A stretch of DNA of 52,612 nt from Chitinophagaceae bacterium. GTDB taxonomy: Bacteria; Bacteroidota; Bacteroidia; Chitinophagales; Chitinophagaceae. Every line of letters starts with the position of its first letter. Position 1 is the first letter of the stretch. The position numbers and the translations under genes are program-made. Location: the NCBI GenBank assembly GCA_021151685.1, contig JAGKWS010000015.1, positions 1 through 52,612 on the forward strand, given 5' to 3'. Of the stretch, positions 8,768-18,388 are shown piece after piece. The notes below the pieces were generated by a model. The model did not search any database and was not told the DNA's origin. It was given only the letters and a program-made list of their open reading frames with translations.

Positions 8768-9559
8768 ATGGCTAAAGCTGTACGTTCGCAAAAAAAGAGT
8801 GCTGAGAATAAGGAAGTGAAGATAAGCCGCATACTGATTACTCAGCCCAAGCCCGAGACAGATAAATCACCCTATTTCGACCTGGCGAAGAAGTACGATT
8901 TGACGCTCGATTTTCATCCCTTCATCCGGGTAGAAGGGCTTACAGGCAAAGAGTTCAGGAAACAACGGGTAGATATAGCCGAACACACGGCTATCATTTT
9001 TAACAGCCGTTATGCAGTGGACCATTTCTTCAGGATTTGTGAAGAGCTTAAAGTAAAGGTTTCGCAGGATATGAAGTACTTCTGCATCACAGAAGCAGTC
9101 GCACTTTACCTCCAAAAGTTTATCCTTTACCGCAAGCGAAAAGTGTTTTTCTCTGCCGATGGCAGTACTGCTGGTTTACAAGAGGTTATCAGCAAACACA
9201 AAAACGAAAAATACATACTTCCTGTTTCAGACAGTGGCAAGAATGATCTTGCCCAGCATATGGAAAAACACAATATCAAGTATGCCGATGTAACGCTCTA
9301 CCGAATGGTGTCTAACGACATCTCTCCGGTCATGAACGATAAATACGACATGATTGTGTTCTTTAGCCCATACAGCGTTCAAACATTATTCGAGTTCGAC
9401 CCTGCCTTCAAACAAAATGGCATCATGATAGGGGCTTTTGGGCCCACTACATCGCGCGCAGTAGAAGATAGTGGTATGCGGCTCGATGTAAAAGCACCAG
9501 CACCCAATGCCCCCTCTATGGTATCGGCATTAGAATTGTTTCTGGCTGCAAACAAGTAG
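8768..9559 (+). CDS. hemD: uroporphyrinogen-III synthase (HemD family)
   Basis: This 263-residue protein closes hydroxymethylbilane to uroporphyrinogen III, the branch point of heme synthesis. HemD proteins are poorly conserved. The two-lobe layout is visible: ILITQPKPE near the start, IIFNSRYAVDHF in lobe one, ILPVSDSGKND at the linker, and a lobe-two segment MIVFFSPYSVQTLFE followed by GAFGPTTSRAVEDSG. The last motif is the most conserved HemD signature. The lysine-rich N-terminal 20 residues form an extension. It follows the DUF4271 gene by 64 nt. A TACCTTTG box lies inside the end of that gene (8632-8639), so it may have its own promoter. Confidence 0.85.
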   Translation: MAKAVRSQKKSAENKEVKISRILITQPKPETDKSPYFDLAKKYDLTLDFHPFIRVEGLTGKEFRKQRVDIAEHTAIIFNSRYAVDHFFRICEELKVKVSQDMKYFCITEAVALYLQKFILYRKRKVFFSADGSTAGLQEVISKHKNEKYILPVSDSGKNDLAQHMEKHNIKYADVTLYRMVSNDISPVMNDKYDMIVFFSPYSVQTLFEFDPAFKQNGIMIGAFGPTTSRAVEDSGMRLDVKAPAPNAPSMVSALELFLAANK

Positions 9560-9571
9560 GTACACCAGTTA

Positions 9572-9614
9572 GACATAAATAGGGGGCGGAATTTTTCCGC
9601 CCCCTATTTATGTC
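9572..9614. terminator. terminator between hemD and the AraC gene
   Basis: A perfect 19-bp stem (9572-9590/9596-9614) with a GC-rich core and A/T-rich flanks lies between two convergent genes. It can act in both directions. Confidence 0.9.
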
Positions 9615-9656
9615 ATGTTATAATACATGACGATTTCAGATGCCGAGATAGGCGCA

Positions 9657-10577
9657 TTAGCGCAGCACTTGCAGTTGCTGTGCATACTGTATGGGGCTTA
9701 GTGCATAGTGCTGCCGAAACGACTTGCTGAATGCTTGTGGGTCCGAGAAGCCACATTTCCATGCCACATGGGTTATGCTACAGGTGGGGTCATGCAGCAA
9801 CTTTGCTGCCATCTCCAGCCTTCGGTTCAGCGCGTGCCGGTAGGGCGATACGCCAAATACTTGCTTAAATAGCCTTATAAAATAATACTCCGACATTGTT
9901 GCCTCGCGGGCTATATCCGCTACCGATAGTTTTTCGGTGTAGCAATCTTCTATCAGGTCACGCCCGCGCATCAGGCGGCGCATCAGGTCTTTTCTGGTGC
10001 TGTCCTTTACACTGGCCAGCACACGTAGTCCATTATATATTTGCTGTTGGTCCGTTAGCACTATTGCGGCCAGTTCATAAAAATAGTTGGCGGCAAACAA
10101 TGGGTCGCTAAAGTCATGCACGTCTACACGTTGCACTGTTTGTTGCAGCCATTGCCCTGTGGCCGTGTGCCTTGCAGGGTAGCAGTGCTCAAAGAACGAT
10201 GCCGATGTGAGAAAATCGTAATAGTCTTGTTGGGGGTAGGGGGGAGCAGACGTTTGGTGGGTAGCCATCACCTCGGCCAGTATAGCCGGCGATATGTCCA
10301 AACACAAACCCTGCACATCGGTAGCACTATCTATCGTTACCTCACACTCCCAAAATGCATTGGTCAGCAGGTACATGCCGGTGGTTACATCATACCGGCT
10401 GCCGGCACTTCGGTACCTTTCTGTACCCTGCATTACATATTTTATCGAAAAACCATTGGCTGTAAGAGGTGCATGAAACTGACGAAAAACCGAGAAGTCG
10501 ATAGCATTTTCTTCTTTCTCGGCCCTCTGGCGGTAATGCGGCCCATTTCTGAAGGCGCGATAGGTTTGGCAAGGCAT
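9657..10577 (-). CDS. AraC-family transcriptional regulator
   Basis: This 306-residue protein has an N-terminal effector-binding region with cupin-like strands (about 20-190) and a C-terminal double helix-turn-helix (about 205-303). The HTH signatures are LSVADIAREATMSEYYFIRLFK and ITHVAWKCGFSDPQAFSKSFR followed by PIQYAQQL, typical of AraC/XylS. The gene is divergent from a secreted serine hydrolase, with 174 nt between the two start codons, so it may control that gene. The inducer is unknown. Confidence 0.9.
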   Translation of the reverse strand: MPCQTYRAFRNGPHYRQRAEKEENAIDFSVFRQFHAPLTANGFSIKYVMQGTERYRSAGSRYDVTTGMYLLTNAFWECEVTIDSATDVQGLCLDISPAILAEVMATHQTSAPPYPQQDYYDFLTSASFFEHCYPARHTATGQWLQQTVQRVDVHDFSDPLFAANYFYELAAIVLTDQQQIYNGLRVLASVKDSTRKDLMRRLMRGRDLIEDCYTEKLSVADIAREATMSEYYFIRLFKQVFGVSPYRHALNRRLEMAAKLLHDPTCSITHVAWKCGFSDPQAFSKSFRQHYALSPIQYAQQLQVLR

Positions 10578-10751
10578 AGGTAATGTAATGTATAGTTATG
10601 TCTGTAAAATAATGAAGGTCATCACAATGCAGTAGGCATACATCCCCCCTTTCAGGTGATTTTAGTGGCAGGCCATCCAAATTCACAATTTTTGACAACT
10701 TTCAGGGCATACCCCCTGCCTACTTTTGATGCCACAATAAACCAAATGTAT

Positions 10752-12137
10752 ATGAGGAAATTACATGAAATGATGAAATGGATAGTGCCGTCGCTGGCCT
10801 TGTTGGCCACAACACACACACCATGTCAGGCGCAATACATTACCGATACCGGTATCACCAATCCATTGCAGCGGTCTATAGATTATATTCGTAGTACCTA
10901 CTACGTCAAGGGTATCTCGGCAGCCGCATGGGTACCGGGCAGGGGCATGTGGAAAGGCGTTACCGGCGTTTCTTACCCCGGCCAGCCTATAGATACTACT
11001 ATGCTCTTCAGCATAGGCAGTGTTACCAAAACATTTGTAGCCGCCCAAACACTGAAACTGGTAGAGGCAGGCACCCTGTCGCTCGACGATACTATTGGTG
11101 CCTTGTTGCCGCCTATGCCCAACATAAACCCATCGGTAAAAGTTAGGCAGTTGCTCAGCCACACATCAGGCTTGGGCGAGTATCTGGGTACGCCATGGCA
11201 AACCGCCATGCTGGCATCACCTACCACCATCTGGTACTTCCCCGAGGCCCTGAACGCTTTTGCTACACCCCCGGTAGGCCCTGCCGGCAGTCCGTTTGCC
11301 TACTGCAATACCAACTATCTGGTCTTGGGCAAAATCATAGAATCAAAAACCGGCGACTCGCTGCACAAGGTGCTGCGCACCAATTTCCTTATGCCTTACA
11401 GTCTCAACAATACCTACATGGAAGCCATAGAACACTACACAAATCCCATTCCGCACAACTGGTCTACACCTACCATGTCGCCATCGGCCGCTACCGATGC
11501 TTCTGGTGTGCCACACGAGGCTTTGTGGAGTTCTATAGAACCATCAGGTGGTTATTTTTCAGACCCGGCCGACATGGCTATGTGGGGCTATCACCTATAC
11601 GCAGGCCACGTCTTGTCTCCATCATCTATGTCCGAAATGCTCAACTTTATGCCGCTTACTGGCTACTTCAACGGCTATGGCTTGGGTGCCATGCGTTTCC
11701 CGGCCGGTACACGCAATTTTTATGGGCATGGTGGCAACTTTTTTGGCTACGCAGCGGCAGTCCTCTTCAATCCCGAAGACAGTATTTGTGTAGCCATGCT
11801 GGTCAATCAGGATTGTATTGCTACCAATATGGCCAAGATTCTGATGAATGAACTCATCAAACAAATGGCCACCGCAAAAGTAAATGTAGTGGCAGATAGC
11901 AAGCAAATACACATTGCACCCAACCCGGCCAATACGCATGTTACAGTATCAGTACCTCCCGCACTTATAGATGCAACCGTGCAGGTGCACGACCTTACCG
12001 ACAAAACACTGTATACCGGCAATCTGAACAACCATACAGCCATTGTACCGGTAAGCACATGGGTATCTGGCACCTACATAGTGCAGGTAACTGCGGGGCA
12101 GCAGGTGTTTTCTTCACGGTTCTCCGTGCAACATTAG
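10752..12137 (+). CDS. secreted class C beta-lactamase-type serine hydrolase with T9SS type A tail
   Basis: A signal peptide (to about residue 28, PCQAQ) precedes a serine beta-lactamase/DD-peptidase fold. The catalytic tetrad motif is S90-V-T-K93, the second motif is Y184-C-N186, and the third is GHGGNFFGY. The last 75 residues form a T9SS type A sorting domain (IAPNPANTHVTVSV ... GTYIVQV). Likely roles are peptidase or esterase activity at the cell surface; a beta-lactamase role is less likely. ATG 10746 is an alternative start, and an upstream GTG frame (10656) has no signal. TACTTTTG (10721-10728) is a possible -7 box. A divergent AraC regulator lies upstream. Confidence 0.85.
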   Translation: MRKLHEMMKWIVPSLALLATTHTPCQAQYITDTGITNPLQRSIDYIRSTYYVKGISAAAWVPGRGMWKGVTGVSYPGQPIDTTMLFSIGSVTKTFVAAQTLKLVEAGTLSLDDTIGALLPPMPNINPSVKVRQLLSHTSGLGEYLGTPWQTAMLASPTTIWYFPEALNAFATPPVGPAGSPFAYCNTNYLVLGKIIESKTGDSLHKVLRTNFLMPYSLNNTYMEAIEHYTNPIPHNWSTPTMSPSAATDASGVPHEALWSSIEPSGGYFSDPADMAMWGYHLYAGHVLSPSSMSEMLNFMPLTGYFNGYGLGAMRFPAGTRNFYGHGGNFFGYAAAVLFNPEDSICVAMLVNQDCIATNMAKILMNELIKQMATAKVNVVADSKQIHIAPNPANTHVTVSVPPALIDATVQVHDLTDKTLYTGNLNNHTAIVPVSTWVSGTYIVQVTAGQQVFSSRFSVQH

Positions 12138-12171
12138 TTCATCAAGTAGTAGTAGCTTTTATAAAAAAGCA

Positions 12172-12197
12172 AGGGACCGCACGTCTGTGCGGTCCCT
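12172..12197. terminator. bidirectional terminator between two convergent secreted-protein genes
   Basis: The 11-bp GC-rich stem 12172-12182/12187-12197 has loop GTCT, an A-run before it and a T-rich stretch after it. It lies between convergent stop codons. Confidence 0.85.
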
Positions 12198-12229
12198 CTT
12201 ATATATCCCATGTTCAATGGTTGCTTACA

Positions 12230-13498
12230 TCAATAACTGCCAAACCTGCCGGTATACACGCTGTTGCCGCTATAGAACCGATATACATACATACCTACTG
12301 GCAATTGTTGGGTAACGGTGCCGGTAGCTTGTGCGTACTGGGCTACAGGTTTGCCGTCTATACTGTATACCTGTAGTGCGCCTTCCATACCCGTTGGTAG
12401 CACTATATTCACTGTTCCTCCGGGCATAGTCATTACGGTAATGGCGGGGCTTTCTGCTTGCAGCAAGTTGTGTACACTTGTTGTGGTGCCTATGCGTACG
12501 GTATCAGTAGTGCGTGTGGTAAAGCAGTCGTTACTTACGGTAAGTGCTACTGTGTACACCCCTGCAGCAGTATAGTTGTGTACCGGCGATGCCACAGCCG
12601 ATGTGCCACCATCGCCAAAGGCCCAGCTATAGGTAGTGCCACGCTGAGATTTGTTGGTGAACGTAACCGATGTGCCGGTTCTGGTCTTGGTAAAGCCCGC
12701 ATAAGGATAGTGTCCATATTGCTGCCATTGGTTCAGGCTGTCCAGCACTACCTTGTCGGCTATACGTTGCAATGTTGCTGCAACAGTTGCAGTCAGGCCG
12801 CCAAGGTAGGTATTGCCCTGCGCACTTTTATGAAAAATGGAGGCGTAAAACACGCATGCCTGTAGGTAAGAACCTGCTACCGATGGGTGTGACTCATCGG
12901 GCGAGTAAAGGTCTATCGCAGGAAAACTATCTACCACCACCTTCCATGCCGCACCCACCGGCGATATGGATGCATGATTGTCAAACGCCATTTCGGTATA
13001 GCTCTCGCGCAGGCGCAGTTGCATGCCGGCATAGGTGCAAATAACGGGGTACGATGGGCAGTTGGCTGCATCACCATTCTTGCGCCCCCATGTCATCATA
13101 AACATGGTTTCTATACAAGAGTCCTGCTCGTTGATGGCGCTATCCAGCCATTTGGCATAGGGGTACACATCGGTAGCCACCTGTGCGGGAGAGAATGACG
13201 GTAACTGACTTTGCTCTTGCAGCACAATAATGTCCCACGGCTGCGAGGTAATACCACTGAGCGTGGTACTGTTGGTAGTGTGCTGATTGAACGTATGCCC
13301 ACCAGGTGCCGACATGGCCCATGTAATGGTATCGCCCTTGGCTAAGGCAAAACTTTTCAGCATATCGGGCATGCTGTTGGTAAATGTGTAGCTGTTGCCA
13401 ATGAAAAACACCTTGCGGTGTGTGGCCAATACAGTGGTAGAGAAGATGGCTGCGGCTACCAGCAGCAGGGTCATTTTAGCGGTAATAAATCGGTTCAT
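12230..13498 (-). CDS. secreted SGNH/GDSL-type hydrolase with PKD domain and T9SS type A tail
   Basis: A signal peptide (MNRFITAKMT..., cut near TVLA) is followed by an SGNH hydrolase: catalytic serine in FIGNSYT (S36) and the Asp/His pair in SPDESHPS (D201, H204). Residues about 262-345 form a PKD domain (YSWAFGDGGTS ... VHNYTAAGVYTVALTV). The last 65 residues are a T9SS type A tail. The likely job is de-acetylating or esterase action on extracellular glycans, with PKD and tail for surface display. A TAATTTTG box (13510-13503) ends 4 nt before the ATG, suggesting a near-leaderless message. Confidence 0.85.
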   Translation of the reverse strand: MNRFITAKMTLLLVAAAIFSTTVLATHRKVFFIGNSYTFTNSMPDMLKSFALAKGDTITWAMSAPGGHTFNQHTTNSTTLSGITSQPWDIIVLQEQSQLPSFSPAQVATDVYPYAKWLDSAINEQDSCIETMFMMTWGRKNGDAANCPSYPVICTYAGMQLRLRESYTEMAFDNHASISPVGAAWKVVVDSFPAIDLYSPDESHPSVAGSYLQACVFYASIFHKSAQGNTYLGGLTATVAATLQRIADKVVLDSLNQWQQYGHYPYAGFTKTRTGTSVTFTNKSQRGTTYSWAFGDGGTSAVASPVHNYTAAGVYTVALTVSNDCFTTRTTDTVRIGTTTSVHNLLQAESPAITVMTMPGGTVNIVLPTGMEGALQVYSIDGKPVAQYAQATGTVTQQLPVGMYVYRFYSGNSVYTGRFGSY

Positions 13499-13575
13499 GT
13501 TGCAAAATTACGAGTACAGACGCACGCACAGCCTCGGGTGTTAGGCTGCAACCGATAAATTATCTGTAAAGTTGG

Positions 13576-14937
13576 CTACTCTTCATTGCCCGCCTTCGCC
13601 TTCCATGCATCGGCTTTGGCTTTGTTGCGTTCGGTGCCTGTGCCAAATTCATAGAAAGAACTCAGCATGCGCATCGCATCTTTATCGCCCTTCTGTGCGG
13701 CCTTCAGCATCCACGAGAATGCCCTGGCATCATTTTGTTTCACATCGCCCAAGCCTTTCGAATAAACAAAACCTACCCAAAAACAGCCACTGGCATTACC
13801 CTTCTCTGCCGATTTCATAGCCCAGTCCAGCCCGGCCCGGTAATCATTACCACTGGCTTTCTCTTTGTTGATGTATATGTTGGCTATCACGGCCATCATT
13901 TCATCATCATTCGTAGTTGCGGCGGTACGCTCAAACCAGTCCAGCAGTCGCTTCTTATCTGCCTCCTGCAGGTCGCCAGAGTTATAAAGAGCAAAAAGAT
14001 TGTTAGTAGAGAAGTTGCGCAGCGCACCATGGTAGTCGCCTATCTCGCGGTCGCGTATCAGGTACTCCATGCCCCTGCGTGGGTTTTTGGCTACCCCTGC
14101 CCCGGTTATATAAAAGCCACCCATATAGAAACAGGCATCGGCAATATTATTGTCAGCAAGTTTTTTCATCCACTCGGCTACCGCACCCTTGTCGGCACCT
14201 GCACATTCGTCCTTCATCACCATAATGCCCACCGGCTTTATAGACTGTGTGTCGCCCGCATTGGTTGCCTTCATATACCAGTCTATTGCTTTGGCGCAGT
14301 CGTTGCCCATGTCGGCCTGCGCATAGTAGTCGCCAAGGTATCTCATGGCCTCCGGCAGTCCCGCCTCCGATGCTTTGATGAACCATTCATAGCCCATCCT
14401 TTTGTCGGCAGGCACCCCGTCACCTTCCATGTAGCAAAACCCCAGTGCTATCATAGCATCACCATCGCCGTCGTTGGCCGCCTCGCGGTACCAGCGTACA
14501 GCCTCTGTCATGCTTTTTTCTACACCATTGCCAAACTCGTACATCTCGCCCAGCTCGTAGGCTGCGTCAGCACTGCCTTTTTCTGCTGCCTTCTTGTACC
14601 ATACTACAGCTCTGGCAGGGTCGGCTTTTATGCCGGGGCCGCCTTCGTCATACATATCAGCCAGTAGCAGCATGGCTTCTACATTGTCTTTGTTGGCTGC
14701 TTTTGTCAACCATTGGCTGGCGGTAGTGTAGTTCTTAGCAACACCCTGTCCATAGTAATAATAGCAACCTACATTGTACATAGCGGCAACATTGCCCTTG
14801 GTGGCCCGGGCTTTTTCGGCAGCCAATTGCTTTGGGTCGGGTGTTGCCGGCCTGTTGGTTTGTGCCATCAGCTTTGTGCTGCACATAGCAGCCAGCACCA
14901 GACATTTCAATAGTCTCATACGCATAAAAGTAATCAT
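13576..14937 (-). CDS. secreted Sel1-like repeat protein
   Basis: This 453-residue protein has a signal peptide (MRMRLLKCLVLAAMCSTKLMAQ) and about ten Sel1/TPR-like repeats of about 36 residues. Examples are NVAAMYNVGCYYYYGQGVAKN, DAAYELGEMYEFGNGVEKS and DAMIALGFCYMEGDGV. These build an alpha solenoid that binds other proteins; the partner is unknown. The longest frame (from 15000) overlaps the upstream gene. ATG 14937 starts 7 nt after that gene's stop and gives MITFMRMRLL; ATG 14925 is also possible. It probably forms an operon with the YfhO gene. Confidence 0.82.
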   Translation of the reverse strand: MITFMRMRLLKCLVLAAMCSTKLMAQTNRPATPDPKQLAAEKARATKGNVAAMYNVGCYYYYGQGVAKNYTTASQWLTKAANKDNVEAMLLLADMYDEGGPGIKADPARAVVWYKKAAEKGSADAAYELGEMYEFGNGVEKSMTEAVRWYREAANDGDGDAMIALGFCYMEGDGVPADKRMGYEWFIKASEAGLPEAMRYLGDYYAQADMGNDCAKAIDWYMKATNAGDTQSIKPVGIMVMKDECAGADKGAVAEWMKKLADNNIADACFYMGGFYITGAGVAKNPRRGMEYLIRDREIGDYHGALRNFSTNNLFALYNSGDLQEADKKRLLDWFERTAATTNDDEMMAVIANIYINKEKASGNDYRAGLDWAMKSAEKGNASGCFWVGFVYSKGLGDVKQNDARAFSWMLKAAQKGDKDAMRMLSSFYEFGTGTERNKAKADAWKAKAGNEE

Positions 14938-14944
14938 TATTGGC

Positions 14945-17419
14945 TTATAGGGCAGTTTGTGGCTTGCGGCGGGTAAATACCCACAACCCGGCACAGGCAA
15001 CCAGTCCGGCTATCGTCATCATCCATCCCGTATTCAGATAGCGTATGTGGTAGTTGAGTTCTATAGTATGGCTGCCTGCCGGCAAAGACACACCCGTCAT
15101 ACCCGCAAATACTATCTGTTTGTCAGTTTCCTTACCATCTACCTTCAGCGTCCAGCCACCGTCATACGGCATAGATAGGTACAGCATACGGGGGGCAGTG
15201 GTGGTCACCTTGCCGGCAATGTGTGTGTCATTTATCTGCTCGCCGGTCATACTTTCCCGGCCCAGTTCGGCTACTTTTTGCGCATATACATCCAGATTAA
15301 ATGCCTGTGGTTGTATGGTATCACTCAGCCTGAATTCCTCCATACCTTTTACAGAAGCTACGTTATCATCAGCCACTACACAGGCTTGCAACGATACAAA
15401 GTCTTTCTGCGTTACCGACAACTGGTCGAAAACACTCTCTTTAATGTACTTGCTATAGCAGTACCCAAAGGGCAGCAACAGCTTGTTGCGGAATATCGTA
15501 ATGCCATCGTACATCCCCAGCGAGTCGGCTATTACACGCCATATAGGCATGGTAAAACCTCTGTCCAGAAAATATTTCACCCGGTTTTGAGACTCCAGTA
15601 TTGGTCGGCCGGCAGTGCCACGGGCCCAGCGCGATTCGTGTTCGCTCTTTTTGTCCGATATGCCCATCAACTGCAGGTAGCGTATATAGTACAACTGATT
15701 GAAAGGATTGTAACCCGATGTACCCCTGAAACCCTGAGCCAAAGCATCATTCAGCGAGTAGTGCATGGCCGGCGATGAGGCAAATGCTTTATCTATCCGG
15801 TAGAACGATTTGTCGCCAGCCGTGGCAGCCACCACGGCGGCCTTGGTGCCATCGTTGTAGCCGCCCTTCTGGGTCAGTTCTTCCTTCATCACTGGTTCGC
15901 GTTCGTTTACCGAGGTCGATGAGAAGTATACCAGCTCGAAGGCCATAGCACCCAAAAAGATGTAGGGCAAATAGGCTGGGCTCGTTGCACGCCCCATCAG
16001 AAACAGCAGTACCGCATATACAATCAGAATAAAGCTGGCAAACGTATAGATGGGCGAATTGATATACTCGCCCTCAGGAAAGAAAGGATAGTTGAGCAAC
16101 AGCAGCATCAGCACGGCCGATATAGCCAGTATAGGCAGGTTTACTTTGCGCTCGCGCAGTATCACATCCAGTGCCACCAACGAATAGTACATAAACACTG
16201 CCGCTACTATCATAGAGTAGCCACGGTAGTAGTCGCCCGAGAACAACCAGAAAGCATAACGGAAATAGGGGAAGAATACAGGCAGCATCCAAATGGTAAT
16301 GAATACAATGAACGCTATGCGCACCCTGCCCTTCAGCGTTGGGAATACCTGTGGCATCAGCAACAAGCAAGGTATGCCACAATAAAACAGCGGTGCCTCC
16401 AGTGTATTCATCCAACCTTTGAATGCATTACCTGCACCCAACATATCAGAACTGAAGAAACGCATAATGGCAGTGCCAAACTGAAACTGGTCTACCACCT
16501 GAAACATAGGTGTCGCCGACAATGTAGCCGCATATGAGGTAGTGCCGCTGCCGCGCGGACTTTCCAATAACTGAACAATATTCTCTATAAAGGTGAAACC
16601 ACTCAGCATAATGCCCAGCACGCCCAGCCCAGCCATTTGCAGGAACACCATAGCACCCTTTTTTACATCGTATCCACCTACCTGATACATACGCAGTACC
16701 GCATAGGCCGCCAGAAACAAACTATACACAAACAGGTTGAACGGTTGCGAAATACCTATAAAAAAGATAGCCACAGGAAACAGTAACCACCTGCCACGCA
16801 CCAAAAACTGCTCGAATGCCAGCAGCAGCAGTGCCAAATTGAACGCCTCGAAAGAAAATAGCAACCACGTACCGCCCAATATCATAAAACCGCAAAACGA
16901 GAACAGCATAGCACCCGCAGTACTGGCTATACCAGACAGCCCCACCGTTTTCAGGTAGCGGAAAAAGAGAAAACCTCCCAATACCACCTTTAGATACTCC
17001 TTCCATGCGGTTAGCGAAGCCACATGGTCGGGCCCACCCAAATAAAGGATGATGTCGAACGGATCTCGCAGAAAGAACGGATAAAAGCTTTGCCCCATAC
17101 CCCGTGCAAACGACCACGTGGGCCAGCCATGCTCTTTCATAGACAAGGTGGTTGCCAGATTGGTAGGGTAGTTATAGTTCCATGTATCGCTGCCTATATC
17201 CTTAAAGAAAAATAGATTGTCGCCCACCAGATAGTGCCGGTATACCCAGAATGCCATAAGGGCCAACAGCCCCAATACAGCCATTGGCCCGGCCTTGCCG
17301 AGCTTGTCTATAAAGTCGGGTGCGCCTTGCACTTTTTCGGCTGGTGCCGCTGTTTGTGTATCCGTATTGGCAGGTGTAGTAGTGGTTATATTACCACTAC
17401 CTTTCTTTTTCGAGCTCAC
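14945..17419 (-). CDS. YfhO-family multi-pass membrane protein
   Basis: This 824-residue protein has a Thr/Ala-rich cytosolic N-terminus, about a dozen transmembrane helices, and a periplasmic C-terminal region (about 510-790). A last membrane helix and a basic tail (TRRKPQTAL) follow. FFKDIGSDTWNYNYP in the first large loop and the late MPYDGGWTLKVDGK motif are typical of the YfhO family. These GT-C-like proteins are linked in Firmicutes to glycosylation of lipoteichoic acid; in Bacteroidota the substrate is unknown. It lies divergent from the transketolase/glycosyltransferase operon, which strengthens a cell-surface glycan role. Confidence 0.85.
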   Translation of the reverse strand: MSSKKKGSGNITTTTPANTDTQTAAPAEKVQGAPDFIDKLGKAGPMAVLGLLALMAFWVYRHYLVGDNLFFFKDIGSDTWNYNYPTNLATTLSMKEHGWPTWSFARGMGQSFYPFFLRDPFDIILYLGGPDHVASLTAWKEYLKVVLGGFLFFRYLKTVGLSGIASTAGAMLFSFCGFMILGGTWLLFSFEAFNLALLLLAFEQFLVRGRWLLFPVAIFFIGISQPFNLFVYSLFLAAYAVLRMYQVGGYDVKKGAMVFLQMAGLGVLGIMLSGFTFIENIVQLLESPRGSGTTSYAATLSATPMFQVVDQFQFGTAIMRFFSSDMLGAGNAFKGWMNTLEAPLFYCGIPCLLLMPQVFPTLKGRVRIAFIVFITIWMLPVFFPYFRYAFWLFSGDYYRGYSMIVAAVFMYYSLVALDVILRERKVNLPILAISAVLMLLLLNYPFFPEGEYINSPIYTFASFILIVYAVLLFLMGRATSPAYLPYIFLGAMAFELVYFSSTSVNEREPVMKEELTQKGGYNDGTKAAVVAATAGDKSFYRIDKAFASSPAMHYSLNDALAQGFRGTSGYNPFNQLYYIRYLQLMGISDKKSEHESRWARGTAGRPILESQNRVKYFLDRGFTMPIWRVIADSLGMYDGITIFRNKLLLPFGYCYSKYIKESVFDQLSVTQKDFVSLQACVVADDNVASVKGMEEFRLSDTIQPQAFNLDVYAQKVAELGRESMTGEQINDTHIAGKVTTTAPRMLYLSMPYDGGWTLKVDGKETDKQIVFAGMTGVSLPAGSHTIELNYHIRYLNTGWMMTIAGLVACAGLWVFTRRKPQTAL

Positions 17420-17478
17420 AGTATGCTATTTATATATGCGGCAAAGTACAAAGAAGGCGCAAATCGTACAACAAACGG

Positions 17479-17510
17479 TTTGTGCCTTTGTGTACCCTCA
17501 ACTATATTTA
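17479..17510 (+). promoter_or_regulatory. probable promoter of the transketolase/glycosyltransferase operon
   Basis: TTTG (17479-17482), a 20-nt spacer, then TATATTTA (17503-17510) matches the Bacteroidetes consensus apart from the last base. It predicts a leader of about 60 nt before the ATG at 17572. Confidence 0.5.
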
Positions 17511-17571
17511 CTAATTTCGCCACCTGTTATAATCCCTATAAATTAATTTTTGTCTATATTTATCAGTTATA

Positions 17572-18369
17572 ATGACACCAGCAGAACAAATAAACCTTCA
17601 GGGTAGGCTGAGATTAAAAATTCTCGGCCTTCATCATCGTGCATCATCCGGACACATAGGGTGCTCGCTCAGTTGTATCGATATTATGATCAGCATCCTG
17701 AAATATAAACAACAGGCCGACACCTTTATCCTGTCTAAGGGACATGCGGCTTCGGCCTTGTATTCTATGCTCAGCGAAACCGGTGATATACCCGAAGAAT
17801 TGCTGACCACATTTTACACAGATGCCACTACGTTACCAGCGCACCCAGCAGCGGGCAAATATGCCGCCATTCCGTTTGCCACCGGTTCGCTGGGGCACGG
17901 ATTGCCAATAGCCACTGGTATAGCCAAAGCCAACAAACTGAAGAAAAATGATGCTATCAGTTATGCGCTGATGAGCGATGGCGAAACCAACGAAGGCACT
18001 ACATGGGAGGCCATCCATTTTGCAGTAGCCAATAAATTAGATAATCTGCTGGTCGTGGTAGACAAAAACGGTCTTCAGGGCTTTGGTAGTACTGCCGACA
18101 TTTTGGGCGATACCGCTTCTGCAAAGGTGTGGGAGGCAATAGGGTTCGACGTAGCTACTGCAGACGGGCACAACATTCAGGCATTGGTAGATGCACGTAC
18201 CAGCCTGCTGGCCAACCAAAACGGCAAGCCCAAGCTGCTTATTGCACAAACGGTAAAAGGCAAGGGTGTCTCCTATATGGAAAGCCGTATGGAATGGCAC
18301 TACCTGCCTATGAACGAACAATTGTATACCGAAGCCATTGCACACATAAAAGAGGTGTACCACCTTTAG
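17572..18369 (+). CDS. transketolase-like protein, N-terminal (ThDP-pyrophosphate) half
   Basis: This 265-residue protein matches only the first domain of transketolase. It contains ASSGHIGCSLS (about 24-34), SKGH (55-58), GSLGHG (105-110), and the ThDP/Mg motif SDGETNEG (135-142) followed by the conserved N166. It should bind the cofactor's diphosphate and needs the next gene product for the pyrimidine half. Housekeeping transketolase is usually one 650-residue chain. Split pairs next to sugar epimerases and glycosyltransferases are generally specialised and transfer two-carbon units in unusual sugar synthesis. It is the first gene of a four-gene operon. Confidence 0.88.
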   Translation: MTPAEQINLQGRLRLKILGLHHRASSGHIGCSLSCIDIMISILKYKQQADTFILSKGHAASALYSMLSETGDIPEELLTTFYTDATTLPAHPAAGKYAAIPFATGSLGHGLPIATGIAKANKLKKNDAISYALMSDGETNEGTTWEAIHFAVANKLDNLLVVVDKNGLQGFGSTADILGDTASAKVWEAIGFDVATADGHNIQALVDARTSLLANQNGKPKLLIAQTVKGKGVSYMESRMEWHYLPMNEQLYTEAIAHIKEVYHL

Positions 18370-18388
18370 AACAGATTACCCATACAAC

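Noticed and set aside
10656..10751. Upstream GTG start for the AraC-linked serine hydrolase
   Set aside because: The added residues have no signal character, while ATG 10752 gives a clean signal peptide and lies after the -7 box at 10721-10728.
17526..17536. Sigma-70 style -10 box TTATAAT before the transketolase operon
   Set aside because: No matching -35 element was seen, and Bacteroidota use the TTTG/TAnnTTTG type, which is present at 17479-17510.
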